A stretch of 64,000 bases of DNA from Paracoccaceae bacterium (GCA_011389685.1 JAABTV010000009.1:1-64000); one strand, 5' to 3'; counted from the stretch's first letter, positions 1 to 9,198 are shown. Notes: generated by a model from the sequence alone, not told the origin. A program made the numbers and translations.

Positions 1-39
1 TCTCGTTGTTCAGAAGTGCCTTCTGCTCTTCCCTGTCGC

Positions 40-1203
40 TCACCCCATCAACCCCATCAACTCACGCCCCACCAGCATCCGGCGGATCTCGGACGTGCCC
101 GCGCCGATCTCCATCAGCTTGGCATCGCGAAAGATGCGGCCCACCGGGTTGTCGTTCAGGTATCCGGCCCCCCCGAACGCCTGCACTGCCTGATGGCTGA
201 CCTTCATCGCCTCTTCACTGGCATAAAGCACGCAGGCCGCCGCGTCCTGGCGCGTGACCTCGCCGCGATCACAGGCCTTGGCGACCTCGTAGATATAGGC
301 GCGGGCCGAGTTCATCGCGGTGTACATGTCCGCGATCTTGCCCTGCATGAGCTGGAAATTCCCGATCGGCTGGCCGAACTGGTGGCGCTCCTTCATGTAG
401 GGCATGACCTCGTCCATGCAGGCCGCCATGATCCCGGTGCCGATCCCCGACAGCACCACGCGCTCGTAATCGAGCCCCGACATCAGCACCGCAACGCCCT
501 TGCCCTCTTCACCCAGCACGTTCTCGAACGGCACTTCGACATTATCGAAGATGAGCTCGGCGGTGTTCGACCCACGCATGCCCAGCTTGTCGAAATGCGG
601 GCCGGTCGAAAAGCCCTTCATGGTCTTTTCCACGATGAAGGCGGTGATCCCCTTGGCGCCCGCCTCCATGTCGGTCTTGGCATAAACCACCAGCACATCC
701 GCATCTGGCCCGTTGGTGATCCAGTATTTGTTGCCGTTGAGAACATAGCGATCGTTCTTCTTGTCGGCGCGCAGCTTCATGCTCACCACGTCGGACCCGG
801 CCGAGGGTTCGGACATCGCCAGCGCCCCGACATGCTCACCCGAGATCAGCCCGGGCAGGAATTTCTGCTTCTGTTCATGCGTCGCGTTGCGCCGGATCTG
901 GTTGACGCAGAGATTGGAATGCGCGCCGTAGCTGAGGCTGACCGAGGCCGAGGCCCGCGCGATCTCCTCGACCGCGACCACATGGGCGAGATAGCTCATG
1001 TCGGCCCCGCCATATTCCTCCGGCGTGGTCACGCCCAGCAGGCCCAGCTCGCCAAACTCGCGCCACAGCGCATTGGGGAACTCGTTGCTGCGGTCGATCT
1101 CGCCCGCCATCGGCTTGATCCGCTCCTGCGCGAAACGATGCACCATCTCGCGCAGCGCGTTCACATCCTCGCCCAGATCGAAATTCATTGACCCCATGAA
1201 CAT
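40..1203 (-). CDS. ivd: isovaleryl-CoA dehydrogenase
   Basis: Acyl-CoA dehydrogenase of 387 aa that oxidises isovaleryl-CoA to 3-methylcrotonyl-CoA in leucine breakdown, passing electrons to ETF. The FAD/substrate motif MSEPSAGSD and the WITNGP stretch are typical of the family. Two features point to the isovaleryl subtype: a mid-protein LDYERVVL segment, where this subtype carries its catalytic Glu, and a C-terminal [10 protein letters not shown] in place of the usual YEGTS. The start at 1203 has a GGAGGG ribosome site 7 nt upstream; internal Met 3 and 6 are less well placed. No other leucine-catabolism genes are inside the window; they may lie beyond the left edge. Confidence 0.95.
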   Translation of the reverse strand: MFMGSMNFDLGEDVNALREMVHRFAQERIKPMAGEIDRSNEFPNALWREFGELGLLGVTTPEEYGGADMSYLAHVVAVEEIARASASVSLSYGAHSNLCVNQIRRNATHEQKQKFLPGLISGEHVGALAMSEPSAGSDVVSMKLRADKKNDRYVLNGNKYWITNGPDADVLVVYAKTDMEAGAKGITAFIVEKTMKGFSTGPHFDKLGMRGSNTAELIFDNVEVPFENVLGEEGKGVAVLMSGLDYERVVLSGIGTGIMAACMDEVMPYMKERHQFGQPIGNFQLMQGKIADMYTAMNSARAYIYEVAKACDRGEVTRQDAAACVLYASEEAMKVSHQAVQAFGGAGYLNDNPVGRIFRDAKLMEIGAGTSEIRRMLVGRELMGLMG

Positions 1204-1223
1204 GCGGTCGCCCTCCGGTTTAT

Positions 1224-1237
1224 TGAACAGTTGTTCA
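1224..1237. promoter_or_regulatory. perfect palindrome upstream of ivd (candidate operator)
   Basis: TGAACA-GT-TGTTCA is a perfect 14-bp dyad 21-34 bp before the ivd start, where a repressor would overlap the promoter or leader. The symmetry and spacing resemble TetR-family operators. No regulator gene is visible nearby, so the assignment is inference. Confidence 0.45.
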
Positions 1238-1260
1238 TTTCCTACCCCATCCCCCGATTC

Positions 1261-1275
1261 GGATCAACCTGATCC
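1261..1275. promoter_or_regulatory. second perfect palindrome upstream of ivd
   Basis: GGATCA-ACC-TGATCC is a perfect dyad 58-72 bp upstream of ivd and 23 bp from the first palindrome. It could be a second operator or chance; nothing else supports it. Confidence 0.25.
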
Positions 1276-1298
1276 ATCTTTCCGCACGCACCCCTTGA

Positions 1299-1317
1299 CT
1301 GGGGGTTTCACCCCCAG
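1299..1317. repeat. short perfect hairpin in the ivd upstream spacer
   Basis: The arms CTGGGGGT and ACCCCCAG are separated by 3 nt. It is the first of several hairpins in the 265-bp spacer between the aminotransferase stop and ivd and may end transcription coming from the aminotransferase. Confidence 0.4.
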
Positions 1318-1325
1318 ACCCCCAA

Positions 1326-1383
1326 GGTATTTCGGGTCAGATGAAGACCTGGGCCTTGGGCTTCATCTTGCCTGAAATACTCC
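1326..1383. repeat. inverted pair of a dispersed motif
   Basis: The left copy (1326-1346, GGTATTTCGGGTCAGATGAAG) and the right copy (1361-1383, CTTCATCTTGCctgAAATACTCC) are imperfect inverted repeats of one motif. The right copy matches 22359-22381 at 20 of 23 positions, so this is a dispersed intergenic repeat and not a local coincidence. Confidence 0.6.
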
Positions 1384-1393
1384 GGGGGGGTGA

Positions 1394-1414
1394 CAAAATC
1401 CTGAAGGGATTTTG
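1394..1414. repeat. 21-bp palindrome
   Basis: CAAAATCC and GGATTTTG arms flank a 5-nt loop. It is similar in size and AT-rich arm design to the palindromes at 52794-52864 and 59905-60020. It lies just past the stop of the DegT-type aminotransferase and could act as a terminator. Confidence 0.5.
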
Positions 1415-1468
1415 CACCTCGGGGGCTGGCCCCCGCTCCGCCCTGTCGGCGCCGCCCACGGGCCGCCG

Positions 1469-2662
1469 TCATTGCCCCTGGAATACAGCCCCCACCTCGG
1501 CCCGGATGATCCGCGCGATGAGCGCGCAATCCTCAAGGCTGAAGGTCAGGGGCAGGCGCATGTCGAGGATGGATCTCAGGATGCGGTCGCTTTCCGGCAT
1601 CGGCGACGAGGGCGCATAGCGCCAACTGTCATAGCGCGAGGTAAACCCCACAGGCTCGGCCCCGCCGAACCATTTGAGTTCCACGCCCCGTGCAGCACAG
1701 CGGCGCAGGACCGCCTTGATCCTGTCCTCGGCCCAGTCGAGCAGCAGGAACTGGATCGAGGAACCGACGAAACGCTCTTCTTCTGGCCGCTCGACCACGG
1801 TCAGCCCCGGCGTGCCGCGCAGCCCCTCCTCGACCACGCGGTAGCGCGTGGTCCAGGCCGCGCATTGCGCCTCGAGCCGGGCCAGTTGCGGGCGCAGGAT
1901 CGCCGCGCGCAGGTTGTCCATCCGCCCCGACATGTTGGGCGTTTCGTATTTCACCTGCTCGAACACCTCGGGCCCCGGCGCGGCGAGGTGGCGACCGTAG
2001 AGCATGTAGGACCCCGACAGAACGACCGCCCGCGCCGCGATCTCCGCGTCATCGGTGATCAGGAACCCGCCCTCGCCCGAATTGAGATGCTTGTAGGTCT
2101 GGGTCGAATAGCAGCCGATCACCCCGTCCCGGCCCGACAGCCGCCCGCGCCAGCGCGCGCCCATCGTGTGCGCGCAATCCTCGATCACGGTGATGCCATG
2201 GGCGCGGCAGATCTCCATCAGCCGGTCCATGTCGGCCAGATGCCCGCGCATGTGGCTCAGCATCAGAACCCGCGCCTCGCCGGCCTTGGCCGCGAGGTCA
2301 TCAAGGTCGATCACCAGCCCCTCGGTCACGCCCACGAAGACCGGCACCGCGCCGACGCTTGCGATGGCCCCCGGCACCGGGGCCAGCGTGAAGGCATTGG
2401 TCAGCACCGGATCGCCCGGCTTCACCCCCACGGCGCGCAACGCACAGGCCAGCGCATAGCCGCCCGAGGCCACGGCAAGGCAGTATCGCGCGCCCATGGC
2501 CTCGGCGAATTCCCGTTCCAGAAGCGCCACTTCGCCCGGATCGTCGCCCGTCAGGTTATAGCGATGCAACCGCCCGCTTTTCATCACCGCGATCGCGGCC
2601 TCGATCCCGGCATCGGGGATCGGCTCCTGCTGGGTGAAGCTGCCCTTGAAAACCTCGCTCAT
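1469..2662 (-). CDS. DegT/DnrJ/EryC1/StrS-family PLP aminotransferase
   Basis: A 397-aa fold-type I aminotransferase of the sugar aminotransferase family. Visible are the glycine-rich start of the PLP region (AVASGGYAL), the cofactor Asp segment VIEDCAHTMGA and the Schiff-base lysine in TYKHLNSGEGG. Relatives transfer an amino group to keto-sugars for surface polysaccharides or secondary metabolites. Here it stands alone: no sugar-nucleotide or glycosyltransferase genes flank it, and gph lies upstream on the same strand 50 bp away. Substrate cannot be told from sequence. Confidence 0.85.
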   Translation of the reverse strand: MSEVFKGSFTQQEPIPDAGIEAAIAVMKSGRLHRYNLTGDDPGEVALLEREFAEAMGARYCLAVASGGYALACALRAVGVKPGDPVLTNAFTLAPVPGAIASVGAVPVFVGVTEGLVIDLDDLAAKAGEARVLMLSHMRGHLADMDRLMEICRAHGITVIEDCAHTMGARWRGRLSGRDGVIGCYSTQTYKHLNSGEGGFLITDDAEIAARAVVLSGSYMLYGRHLAAPGPEVFEQVKYETPNMSGRMDNLRAAILRPQLARLEAQCAAWTTRYRVVEEGLRGTPGLTVVERPEEERFVGSSIQFLLLDWAEDRIKAVLRRCAARGVELKWFGGAEPVGFTSRYDSWRYAPSSPMPESDRILRSILDMRLPLTFSLEDCALIARIIRAEVGAVFQGQ

Positions 2663-2712
2663 GGGATATTTCTGCGCCAGCCTGCGCAGCGCGTCAACGC
2701 TGCCGCGACGGC

Positions 2713-3375
2713 TCAGCGCAACAATCGTTCCACCACGCCGGGCAATTCCTCGTAAGCGTCGATCAGCGCCTCGGGCGCCAGCGCCGCCATATCCGCGCCC
2801 GATGGCCCGAAGGTCACCAGCACCGACGGCACCCCCGCCGCCCGCGCGGTCATGCGGTCGGTGTCGCTGTCACCTACGAGCAGACAGCGCGCCGGATCGC
2901 CGCGCAGCCGCCGCGCCGCCTCGCGCAGCGGCTCCGGGTCGGGCTTGCGCACCGGAAGCGTATCGGCCCCCACCAGCGCACCGAACGCCGCCCGCGCCCC
3001 CAGGCTCACCATCAGCCGCTCGGCCAGCGCCTCGGGCTTGTTGGTGCAGATCCCCACGCCATGGCCCGTCCGCGCCAGCGCCTCGACCGCCGCCATCGCC
3101 CCGGGATAAAGCACCGTATGCGTGTCGATCGCGCCGGCATATTCCTCGAGCAGGCGCGGATACCACGCCGCGATCTCCACCTCGGGACGCCCCCCCATCC
3201 GGGTGAAACCCAGTCGCAGCATCGCCTTGCCCCCGCGCAGCGCCGTGCCCGCATCACGCCCCGGATCGAGCAGATCGCCCACCCCCATCACCCGGAAACA
3301 GGCATTCGCCGCCGCGATCAGATCGCCCGACGTATCCGCCAAAGTCCCGTCGAGATCGAAAATCACCGATTTCAT
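2713..3375 (-). CDS. gph: phosphoglycolate phosphatase (HAD superfamily)
   Basis: A 220-aa HAD hydrolase that removes phosphate from 2-phosphoglycolate. Motif I is FDLDGTLADT near the N-terminus, followed by the cap domain, motif II in CTNKPEAL, the motif III lysine in RKPDPEP and motif IV VGDSDTD. The ORF track shows a 731-aa frame up to 4908, but its first 500 residues are antisense to glmU. The real start is the ATG at 3375, where homology to the family begins. It is divergent from glmU with 132 bp between. A related HAD phosphatase with another substrate is possible. Confidence 0.85.
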   Translation of the reverse strand: MKSVIFDLDGTLADTSGDLIAAANACFRVMGVGDLLDPGRDAGTALRGGKAMLRLGFTRMGGRPEVEIAAWYPRLLEEYAGAIDTHTVLYPGAMAAVEALARTGHGVGICTNKPEALAERLMVSLGARAAFGALVGADTLPVRKPDPEPLREAARRLRGDPARCLLVGDSDTDRMTARAAGVPSVLVTFGPSGADMAALAPEALIDAYEELPGVVERLLR

Positions 3376-3507
3376 CTGCCTGCCCCGCCCCGGCGAAAAC
3401 CCGCCTGCCCCTGTCACACGCCGCAATCTATCTTGAACGCGCCCGCCCTTGCCACGCGGTGCCAACCGGATAAAACGGGCGCGACGGCAATGACAAGAGA
3501 AACCTTT

Positions 3508-4863
3508 ATGAGCACAAGCCTGATCATCCTCGCCGCCGGACAAGGCACGCGCATGAACTCCGACCTGCCCAAGGTGCTGCACCCGGTGGCCGGGGCGCCG
3601 CTGTTGATCCATGCGATGAAGTCCGGCGCCGCGCTCACGCCCGAACGCACCGTCATCGTGGCCGGTGTGGGCGCCGAGGAGGTCGCAACGGCCGTGCAAG
3701 CCTTCGACGATTCCGCGCAGGTCGTGATCCAGTCCGAACAGCGCGGCACCGGCCACGCGGTGCTCTGCGCCCGGGATGCGCTCCGCGGGGCATCGGGTGA
3801 CGTGATCGTGCTCTATGGCGACACGCCCTTCATCCGCCCCGAAACGCTCGCGCGGATGGCCGAGGCCCGGGCGCGCCATGATGTCGTCGTGCTGGGGTTT
3901 GAGCCCGCCGATCCCGGTCGCTACGGGCGCCTCGTGATGCAGGGCGAGATGCTGGAGCGGATTGTCGAATACAAGGACGCCTCGGATCAGGAACGCATGA
4001 TCACGCTGTGCAACAGTGGCGTCATCGCCGCCTCCGCCAGCACGCTTTTCGACCTGCTCGACTCCGTCACCAACGACAATGCCAGCCGGGAATACTACCT
4101 CACCGATATCGTCGCCATTGCCCGCAAGCGCGGGCTTTCGGCCAGCGCCGTCACCTGCGACGAGACCGAGACCCTGGGCGTCAATTCCCGCGATCAACTG
4201 GCCCGGGCCGAAGCCGCATTCCAGGCCCGCGCCCGCGCCGAGGCACTGGAGAACGGCGTCACCCTCACCGCCCCCGAAACCGTGTTCTTCGCCCATGACA
4301 CGGTGATCGGGCGCGACACGGTGATAGAACCCAACGTGATCTTCGGCCCCGATGTGACCGTGGAATCCGGTGCCCGAATCCGCGCCTTCTCCCATCTCGA
4401 AGGCTGCCACGTGTCGCGCGGCGCGATCGTCGGCCCCTATGCAAGGCTGCGCCCCGGCGCGGAACTCTCCGAAAACGTCCATGTCGGTAATTTCGTCGAG
4501 GTCAAGAACGCCACGCTGGCCGAGGGCGCCAAGGCCAACCACCTCAGCTATCTCGGGGATGCCAGCATCGGCGCGGGCACGAACATTGGCGCAGGCACGA
4601 TCACCTGCAACTATGACGGCGTGATGAAGCACCGGACCGAGATCGGCGCCCGCGCCTTCATCGGCTCGAACACCATGCTGGTGGCCCCGGTGCGCGTGGG
4701 CAACGATGCGATGACCGGCACCGGCACCGTGGTCACGCGCGACGTGCCCGACGCGGCGCTGGCGATCGGCCGGGCCGAACAGCAGAACAAACCGGGGCTG
4801 GCGCGCAAAATGTTCGAAATGTTGAAAACCAAAAAGGCAAAGCGCGACGGGGAGAGCAGATAA
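3508..4863 (+). CDS. glmU: bifunctional GlmU (UDP-GlcNAc pyrophosphorylase / GlcN-1-P acetyltransferase)
   Basis: A 451-aa cytoplasmic enzyme making UDP-N-acetylglucosamine for peptidoglycan and LPS. The N-terminal uridyltransferase has LAAGQGTRM and LYGDTPFI; the C-terminal half is a left-handed beta-helix with hexapeptide repeats and the acetyltransferase segment CNYDG. The 600-aa ORF-track frame is over-extended through the gph upstream region. I chose 3508 because AAGAGA lies upstream and the protein then begins directly at the nucleotide-binding loop; 3490 is an in-frame alternative lacking a ribosome site. It overlaps glmS by one base. Confidence 0.96.
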   Translation: MSTSLIILAAGQGTRMNSDLPKVLHPVAGAPLLIHAMKSGAALTPERTVIVAGVGAEEVATAVQAFDDSAQVVIQSEQRGTGHAVLCARDALRGASGDVIVLYGDTPFIRPETLARMAEARARHDVVVLGFEPADPGRYGRLVMQGEMLERIVEYKDASDQERMITLCNSGVIAASASTLFDLLDSVTNDNASREYYLTDIVAIARKRGLSASAVTCDETETLGVNSRDQLARAEAAFQARARAEALENGVTLTAPETVFFAHDTVIGRDTVIEPNVIFGPDVTVESGARIRAFSHLEGCHVSRGAIVGPYARLRPGAELSENVHVGNFVEVKNATLAEGAKANHLSYLGDASIGAGTNIGAGTITCNYDGVMKHRTEIGARAFIGSNTMLVAPVRVGNDAMTGTGTVVTRDVPDAALAIGRAEQQNKPGLARKMFEMLKTKKAKRDGESR

Positions 4864-6686
4864 TGTGCGGAATTGTCGGGGTGCTGGGCAATCACGAAGC
4901 CGCCCCAATCCTTGTCGAGGCGCTGAAACGGCTCGAATATCGCGGCTATGACAGCGCCGGGATCGCCACCCTGAATGACGGTCGGCTCGACCGCCGGCGC
5001 GCGGTGGGCAAGCTGGTGAACCTCTCCGATCTTCTGGTGCATGAACCGCTCGCCGGCAAGTCCGGGATCGGCCATACCCGCTGGGCGACCCATGGCGCGC
5101 CCACCGTCGACAACGCCCACCCCCACCGCGCCGGACCGGTGGCCGTGGTGCATAACGGCATCATCGAAAATTTCCGCGAGATCCGCGCGGAACTGGCCGG
5201 GAAGGGCATCCGTTTCACCACCGAGACCGACACCGAAACCGTGGCCCTGCTGGTGCAAGACCACATGGATCGGGGCCTTGCCCCGCGCGAGGCTGCGCTG
5301 GAAACCATCAAGCGGCTGACCGGCGCCTATGCGCTGTGTTTTCTCTTCGAGGGCGAAACCGACCTGCTGATCGCCGCGCGCCAGGGCTCGCCGCTGGCCA
5401 TCGGCCATGGCGAGGGCGAGATGTTCGTGGGCTCCGACGCCATCGCGCTCGCCACTATGACCAACCGCATCACCTATCTCGAAGAGGGCGATTTCGCCGT
5501 GATCACGCGGCATAGCCTTGAAATCCTCGATCGCGAGAACCGTCCCGCCAACCGCGAGATCCGCACCGTCTCGATCGAGAACACGCAAGTCGACAAGGCC
5601 GGGCACAAGCATTTCATGGCCAAGGAAATCGCCGAACAGCCCAAGGTCATCGGCGAGGCGATCCTGCATTACCTTTCGGATGACGGCAAATCGGTGGTCC
5701 TGCCCGGCAAGGGGATCGACTTCACGCAGATCGACCGGCTCTCCATGGTCGCCTGCGGCACCGCCTTCTATGCCTGCCTGACCGCGAAATACTGGTTCGA
5801 ACAGATCGCCGGCCTGCCCTGCGATGTCGATATCGCCTCCGAATTCCGCTATCGCGAACCGCCGATCCCGGCCCGCACCGCCGCCCTTTTCGTCAGCCAG
5901 TCGGGCGAAACCGCCGACACGCTGGCCGCGCTGCGCTTCTGCGAGGGCCGCGCCGCCACGATCCTCTCGGTGGTCAACGTCCCCGAAAGCTCGATCGCGC
6001 GCGAATCCGACCTCGCCCTGCCGATCCTTGCAGGCACCGAAATCGGCGTCGCCTCGACCAAGGCCTTCACGTGCCAGCTCACGGTGCTCTACATGCTGGC
6101 GCTCAAGGCGGCGCAGGATCGCGGGGCGATCAACGATGACCAACTCGCCGATCACCTCAGCGCCCTGCGCGCGCTGCCCTCGGCCTTCAACACCGCGCTC
6201 GAAGGCTCGCACGCCATGGCCGAGGCCGCCCGCAAGCTCGCCGAGGCCCGCGACATCCTCTTCCTGGGCCGCGGCCTGATGTTTCCCCTCGCGCTCGAAG
6301 GCGCCCTGAAACTGAAGGAAATCAGCTATATCCATGCCGAAGCTTATGCGTCAGGTGAACTCAAGCACGGCCCCATCGCGCTGATCGACAAACATGTCCC
6401 CGTGGTCGTGATGGCGCCTCGCGACGCGCTTTTCGACAAGACCACCTCGAACATGCAGGAAGTGATCGCCCGCAGCGGTCGTGTGCTTCTGGTGACCGAT
6501 CCGCCCGGCGCCGCCGAGGCCGCGGACGACGCCTGGATCACCCTCACCATGCCACAGGTCGAGCCCAATCTCACGCCGATCCTCTACGCGCTCCCGGCCC
6601 AGCTTCTGGCCTATCACACCGCGGTGGCCAAGGGCACCGACGTGGACCAGCCCCGCAATCTCGCCAAATCGGTGACGGTGGAATAA
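4863..6686 (+). CDS. glmS: glutamine-fructose-6-phosphate aminotransferase
   Basis: A 607-aa enzyme making glucosamine-6-phosphate from fructose-6-phosphate and glutamine, the first committed step to UDP-GlcNAc. The N-terminal MCGIVG places the nucleophile Cys at position 2; the class-II glutaminase domain is followed by two SIS sugar-isomerase domains (SQSGETADT, then GRGLMFPLALEGALKLKE). The C-terminus PRNLAKSVTVE is the conserved end. Its ATG shares the last A of the glmU stop codon, so translation is coupled and the two enzymes form an amino-sugar operon. Confidence 0.97.
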   Translation: MCGIVGVLGNHEAAPILVEALKRLEYRGYDSAGIATLNDGRLDRRRAVGKLVNLSDLLVHEPLAGKSGIGHTRWATHGAPTVDNAHPHRAGPVAVVHNGIIENFREIRAELAGKGIRFTTETDTETVALLVQDHMDRGLAPREAALETIKRLTGAYALCFLFEGETDLLIAARQGSPLAIGHGEGEMFVGSDAIALATMTNRITYLEEGDFAVITRHSLEILDRENRPANREIRTVSIENTQVDKAGHKHFMAKEIAEQPKVIGEAILHYLSDDGKSVVLPGKGIDFTQIDRLSMVACGTAFYACLTAKYWFEQIAGLPCDVDIASEFRYREPPIPARTAALFVSQSGETADTLAALRFCEGRAATILSVVNVPESSIARESDLALPILAGTEIGVASTKAFTCQLTVLYMLALKAAQDRGAINDDQLADHLSALRALPSAFNTALEGSHAMAEAARKLAEARDILFLGRGLMFPLALEGALKLKEISYIHAEAYASGELKHGPIALIDKHVPVVVMAPRDALFDKTTSNMQEVIARSGRVLLVTDPPGAAEAADDAWITLTMPQVEPNLTPILYALPAQLLAYHTAVAKGTDVDQPRNLAKSVTVE

Positions 6687-6692
6687 GTCGGC

Positions 6693-7397
6693 ATGCCTCC
6701 GCAGCATCGCAGCCAGACCATCACGCTCGACGATGCGCTGGCCCGGTTGCGCGCCCTGATCGAACCCGGCCGCGCCGAGGGCCAGCGCGCCTATCACAAG
6801 CAAAGCCGCGAGGTGCTGGGCATCCCCAACCCGGCGCTGAACGACCTCACCAAGGCGTGGCGCCAACAGCTCACCGTGGACGAGCGCGTCACCCTCGCCA
6901 ATCAGCTCTGGCAGACCGATATCTTCGAGGCCCGCATCGCCGCCGCCAAGCTGCTGACCCAGGCCCGCATCCGCCCCGACGCCGCCGCCTGGGCGCTGAT
7001 CCGGGGCTGGGTGCCCGACTTTGACAGTTGGGCAATCGCCGATCATGCCTGCATTGCCGGGCAGAAACGTCTCGTCGCCGATCCCGCACGGCTCGACGCG
7101 GTCGAACCCTGGACCCGGTCCGACCATATGTGGACGCGCCGCGCGGCGCTGGTCATTACCCTGCCCTGGACCCGGCAGAACCACCCCGGCCCGGAGGATC
7201 TGGCGATCCGCGACCGGGTGCTGGGATGGGCCGCCTCTTACGTCGACGATCGGGAATGGTTCATCCAGAAAGCCGTGGCCTGGTGGCTTCGCGATCTTTC
7301 GAAACACGACCCCGCCCGCACCCGGGCCTTCCTCGACGCCCATGGCGACCGGATGAAACCGTTTGCCCGAAAGGAGGCGGGAAAATACCTGCCATAA
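6693..7397 (+). CDS. AlkD-like DNA alkylation repair protein
   Basis: A 234-aa all-helical protein of the DNA alkylation repair (HEAT-like repeat) family; AlkD relatives excise positively charged alkylated bases. The motif DFDSWAIADH and the following MWTRRAALV segment match the conserved Trp/Asp and Arg positions of the family, and a late WFIQKAVAWWLRDLSK stretch matches another. It starts 6 bp after glmS, so it is probably the distal gene of the glmU-glmS transcript. Not every member of the family is an active glycosylase, so the activity is inferred. Confidence 0.8.
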   Translation: MPPQHRSQTITLDDALARLRALIEPGRAEGQRAYHKQSREVLGIPNPALNDLTKAWRQQLTVDERVTLANQLWQTDIFEARIAAAKLLTQARIRPDAAAWALIRGWVPDFDSWAIADHACIAGQKRLVADPARLDAVEPWTRSDHMWTRRAALVITLPWTRQNHPGPEDLAIRDRVLGWAASYVDDREWFIQKAVAWWLRDLSKHDPARTRAFLDAHGDRMKPFARKEAGKYLP

Positions 7398-7458
7398 GAT
7401 CCTGCGCGCGCTTCGCCGGGGACAGAACCGCATGACCCGGGGCCCAACGCGCGCAACA

Positions 7459-7565
7459 TTAACCACTTTGGCCCCGCCCTTCGCTGCGACGCGGCGGTGC
7501 ACACCCGACAGCCGGGCAGCAGCCGGATGTCACCCCTCGATTCCAGCCGGAAACCCGCGTTAACC
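7459..7565 (+). repeat. TTAACC-bounded dispersed element, copy A
   Basis: The element runs from TTAACC (7459) to TTAACC (7560). It contains a 24-nt core (7503-7526) that is 22/24 identical to 34760-34783, then ATGTCACCCC, then GCGTTAACC. Copy B at 34727-34835 has the same order and nearly the same spacing. It lies 61 bp after a plus-strand gene stop. Function unknown. Confidence 0.6.
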
Positions 7566-7581
7566 TTGCGGAACGGGGCGT

Positions 7582-8082
7582 TTACTCGCTGTAAACTTCG
7601 ACCTCCGGCAGATCGGTCAGCGGCGCCTCGATCACCCGCAATGCGGCCAGAGACATGCGGCTTCCGGCGGTTTTCGGGCCGTCGGTGGGGATCAGGTCAA
7701 GCTCCACCGCCTTGCCATTGCTGGGAAAAACCACGCGCCCCCGCCCCGGGGCGGACACCAGCGGCGTTTCGATCCAAAGACCCGGTCGCGACGGATCGCC
7801 CAGCGACGCGATGGTGCGCCCAAGGCTGCGCCCCTGCCCGCTGGCCTGCGCCGCCTGCCCGGCGCGCTCGGCCGCCTGCTTTTCCTCGGCGCTGGTGGTG
7901 TCGAACTCCGCAACCGTCCGCGCCCGCGGCGATGGACGCTGTGCCGCACCGGACGGCCGTGCCACCGGACGGACCTGCGATTCCTCGGCCGGATTTGGCG
8001 CAACCTCTTGTTGCAAGGGTAAAATCTGCCCACAGCCTGCAAGCAGAGCCGCCGCGCTCAAAACCAAGATAGCCTGTTTCAT
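7582..8082 (-). CDS. putative lipoprotein, function unknown
   Basis: A 166-aa protein with an N-terminal type II signal peptide whose lipobox is LLAGC, so the mature protein would start at that Cys and be membrane-anchored. The next part is a low-complexity Ala/Pro/Gln-rich linker, followed by a compact C-terminal domain that includes [13 protein letters not shown] and ends EVEVYSE. The start was moved to 8082 from the 8145 ORF start because the signal peptide begins there. I do not recognise a named family. It is divergent from moaA with 86 bp between. Confidence 0.75.
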   Translation of the reverse strand: MKQAILVLSAAALLAGCGQILPLQQEVAPNPAEESQVRPVARPSGAAQRPSPRARTVAEFDTTSAEEKQAAERAGQAAQASGQGRSLGRTIASLGDPSRPGLWIETPLVSAPGRGRVVFPSNGKAVELDLIPTDGPKTAGSRMSLAALRVIEAPLTDLPEVEVYSE

Positions 8083-8168
8083 GGGCCAAGTGTATGCGCC
8101 CCGCACCCGGCCATCAATCGCACAAATCGCCCTTGCGCGCACCATCGCCCGCGCTTACCTTCGCAGGC

Positions 8169-9176
8169 ATGACAGCACCCTTGATCGACCCTTTCCAGCG
8201 CGCAATCTCCTACCTGCGCGTCTCGGTGACCGACCGCTGCGATTTCCGCTGCGTCTATTGCATGTCCGAAAACATGACCTTCCTGCCCAAGAAGGAGCTT
8301 CTGACGCTGGAAGAGCTGGACCGCATGTGCTCCACCTTCATTCGCCTCGGCGTTCAGAAACTGCGCATCACCGGGGGCGAGCCACTGGTGCGGCGCGACA
8401 TCATGACGTTTTTCCGCGCGATGACCCGCCATCTCGAGTCCGGTGCGCTCAAGGAATTGACGCTGACCACCAATGGCAGCCAATTGCACCGCTTTTCCAA
8501 GGACTTGTTTGATGCGGGCGTGCGCCGGGTGAACATCTCGCTCGACACGCTGGACCCGGAGAAATTCGCCGCGATCACCCGCTGGGGGCGGCTCGACAAC
8601 GTGCTGCGCGGGATCGACGCGGCGCAAGAGGCCGGGCTCAGGGTCAAGATCAACGCGGTCGCCCTCAAGGGCTTCAACGATGTCGAACTCTTCGAGCTCA
8701 CCGAATGGGCGGCGGCGCGCGACATGGATCTCACCTGGATCGAGGTCATGCCGATGGGCGATATCGGCAACGAGGACCGGCTCGATCAATACTGGTCGCT
8801 CAAGGACCTGCGCGCGCAACTCGAATCACGCTACACGCTCACCGACCTGGCCGAGCGTTCGGGCGGGCCCGCACGCTACGTCAAGATCATGGAAACCGGT
8901 CAGAAGATAGGCTTCATCACGCCGCTCACGCATAACTTCTGCGAAAGCTGCAACCGCGTCCGCCTCACCTGCACGGGCGAGCTTTTCATGTGCCTCGGTC
9001 AGGAGGATCAGGCCGACCTGCGCGTGCCGCTGCGCACCCATCCCGACAGCGACGCCCCGCTCGAAGACGCGATCCGCGCCGCCATCGCGCGCAAGCCCAA
9101 GGGCCATGATTTCGACTATTCCCGTCAGGACGTGTCGGGCCAGATGCCCCGCCACATGAGCCACACAGGCGGCTGA
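8169..9176 (+). CDS. moaA: GTP 3',8-cyclase (molybdenum cofactor biosynthesis)
   Basis: A 335-aa radical-SAM enzyme that starts molybdopterin synthesis from GTP. Cys24, Cys28 and Cys31 form the CxxxCxxC radical-SAM cluster; a second cluster is shown by the late [11 protein letters not shown] segment; the protein ends in the Gly-Gly tail this enzyme needs. The ORF track starts at 8094, but homology begins at MTAPLIDPF (8169). No other moa genes are adjacent. Its 3' end carries a 14-bp tandem duplication and then a strong terminator. Confidence 0.95.
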   Translation: MTAPLIDPFQRAISYLRVSVTDRCDFRCVYCMSENMTFLPKKELLTLEELDRMCSTFIRLGVQKLRITGGEPLVRRDIMTFFRAMTRHLESGALKELTLTTNGSQLHRFSKDLFDAGVRRVNISLDTLDPEKFAAITRWGRLDNVLRGIDAAQEAGLRVKINAVALKGFNDVELFELTEWAAARDMDLTWIEVMPMGDIGNEDRLDQYWSLKDLRAQLESRYTLTDLAERSGGPARYVKIMETGQKIGFITPLTHNFCESCNRVRLTCTGELFMCLGQEDQADLRVPLRTHPDSDAPLEDAIRAAIARKPKGHDFDYSRQDVSGQMPRHMSHTGG

Positions 9177-9198
9177 CCAGGACGGGCGGCTGACCAGG
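9168..9198 (+). repeat. 14-bp tandem duplication over the moaA stop codon
   Basis: GGCGGCTGACCAGG occurs at 9168-9181 and again at 9185-9198, offset by 17 bp. The first copy contains the moaA stop codon. Confidence 0.7.

Noticed and set aside
16-1191. 391-aa plus-strand ORF
   Set aside because: Exactly antisense to ivd; His/Arg/Gly-rich composition typical of GC-rich shadow frames.
3061-3507. N-terminal extension of the 600-aa glmU frame
   Set aside because: Antisense to gph and not family-like; GlmU begins at MSTSLIILAAG.
3376-4908. N-terminal 500 aa of the 731-aa minus frame in front of gph
   Set aside because: Antisense to glmU; only the C-terminal 220 aa is a HAD phosphatase.
4611-6335. 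574-aa minus ORF
   Set aside because: Shadow of glmS.
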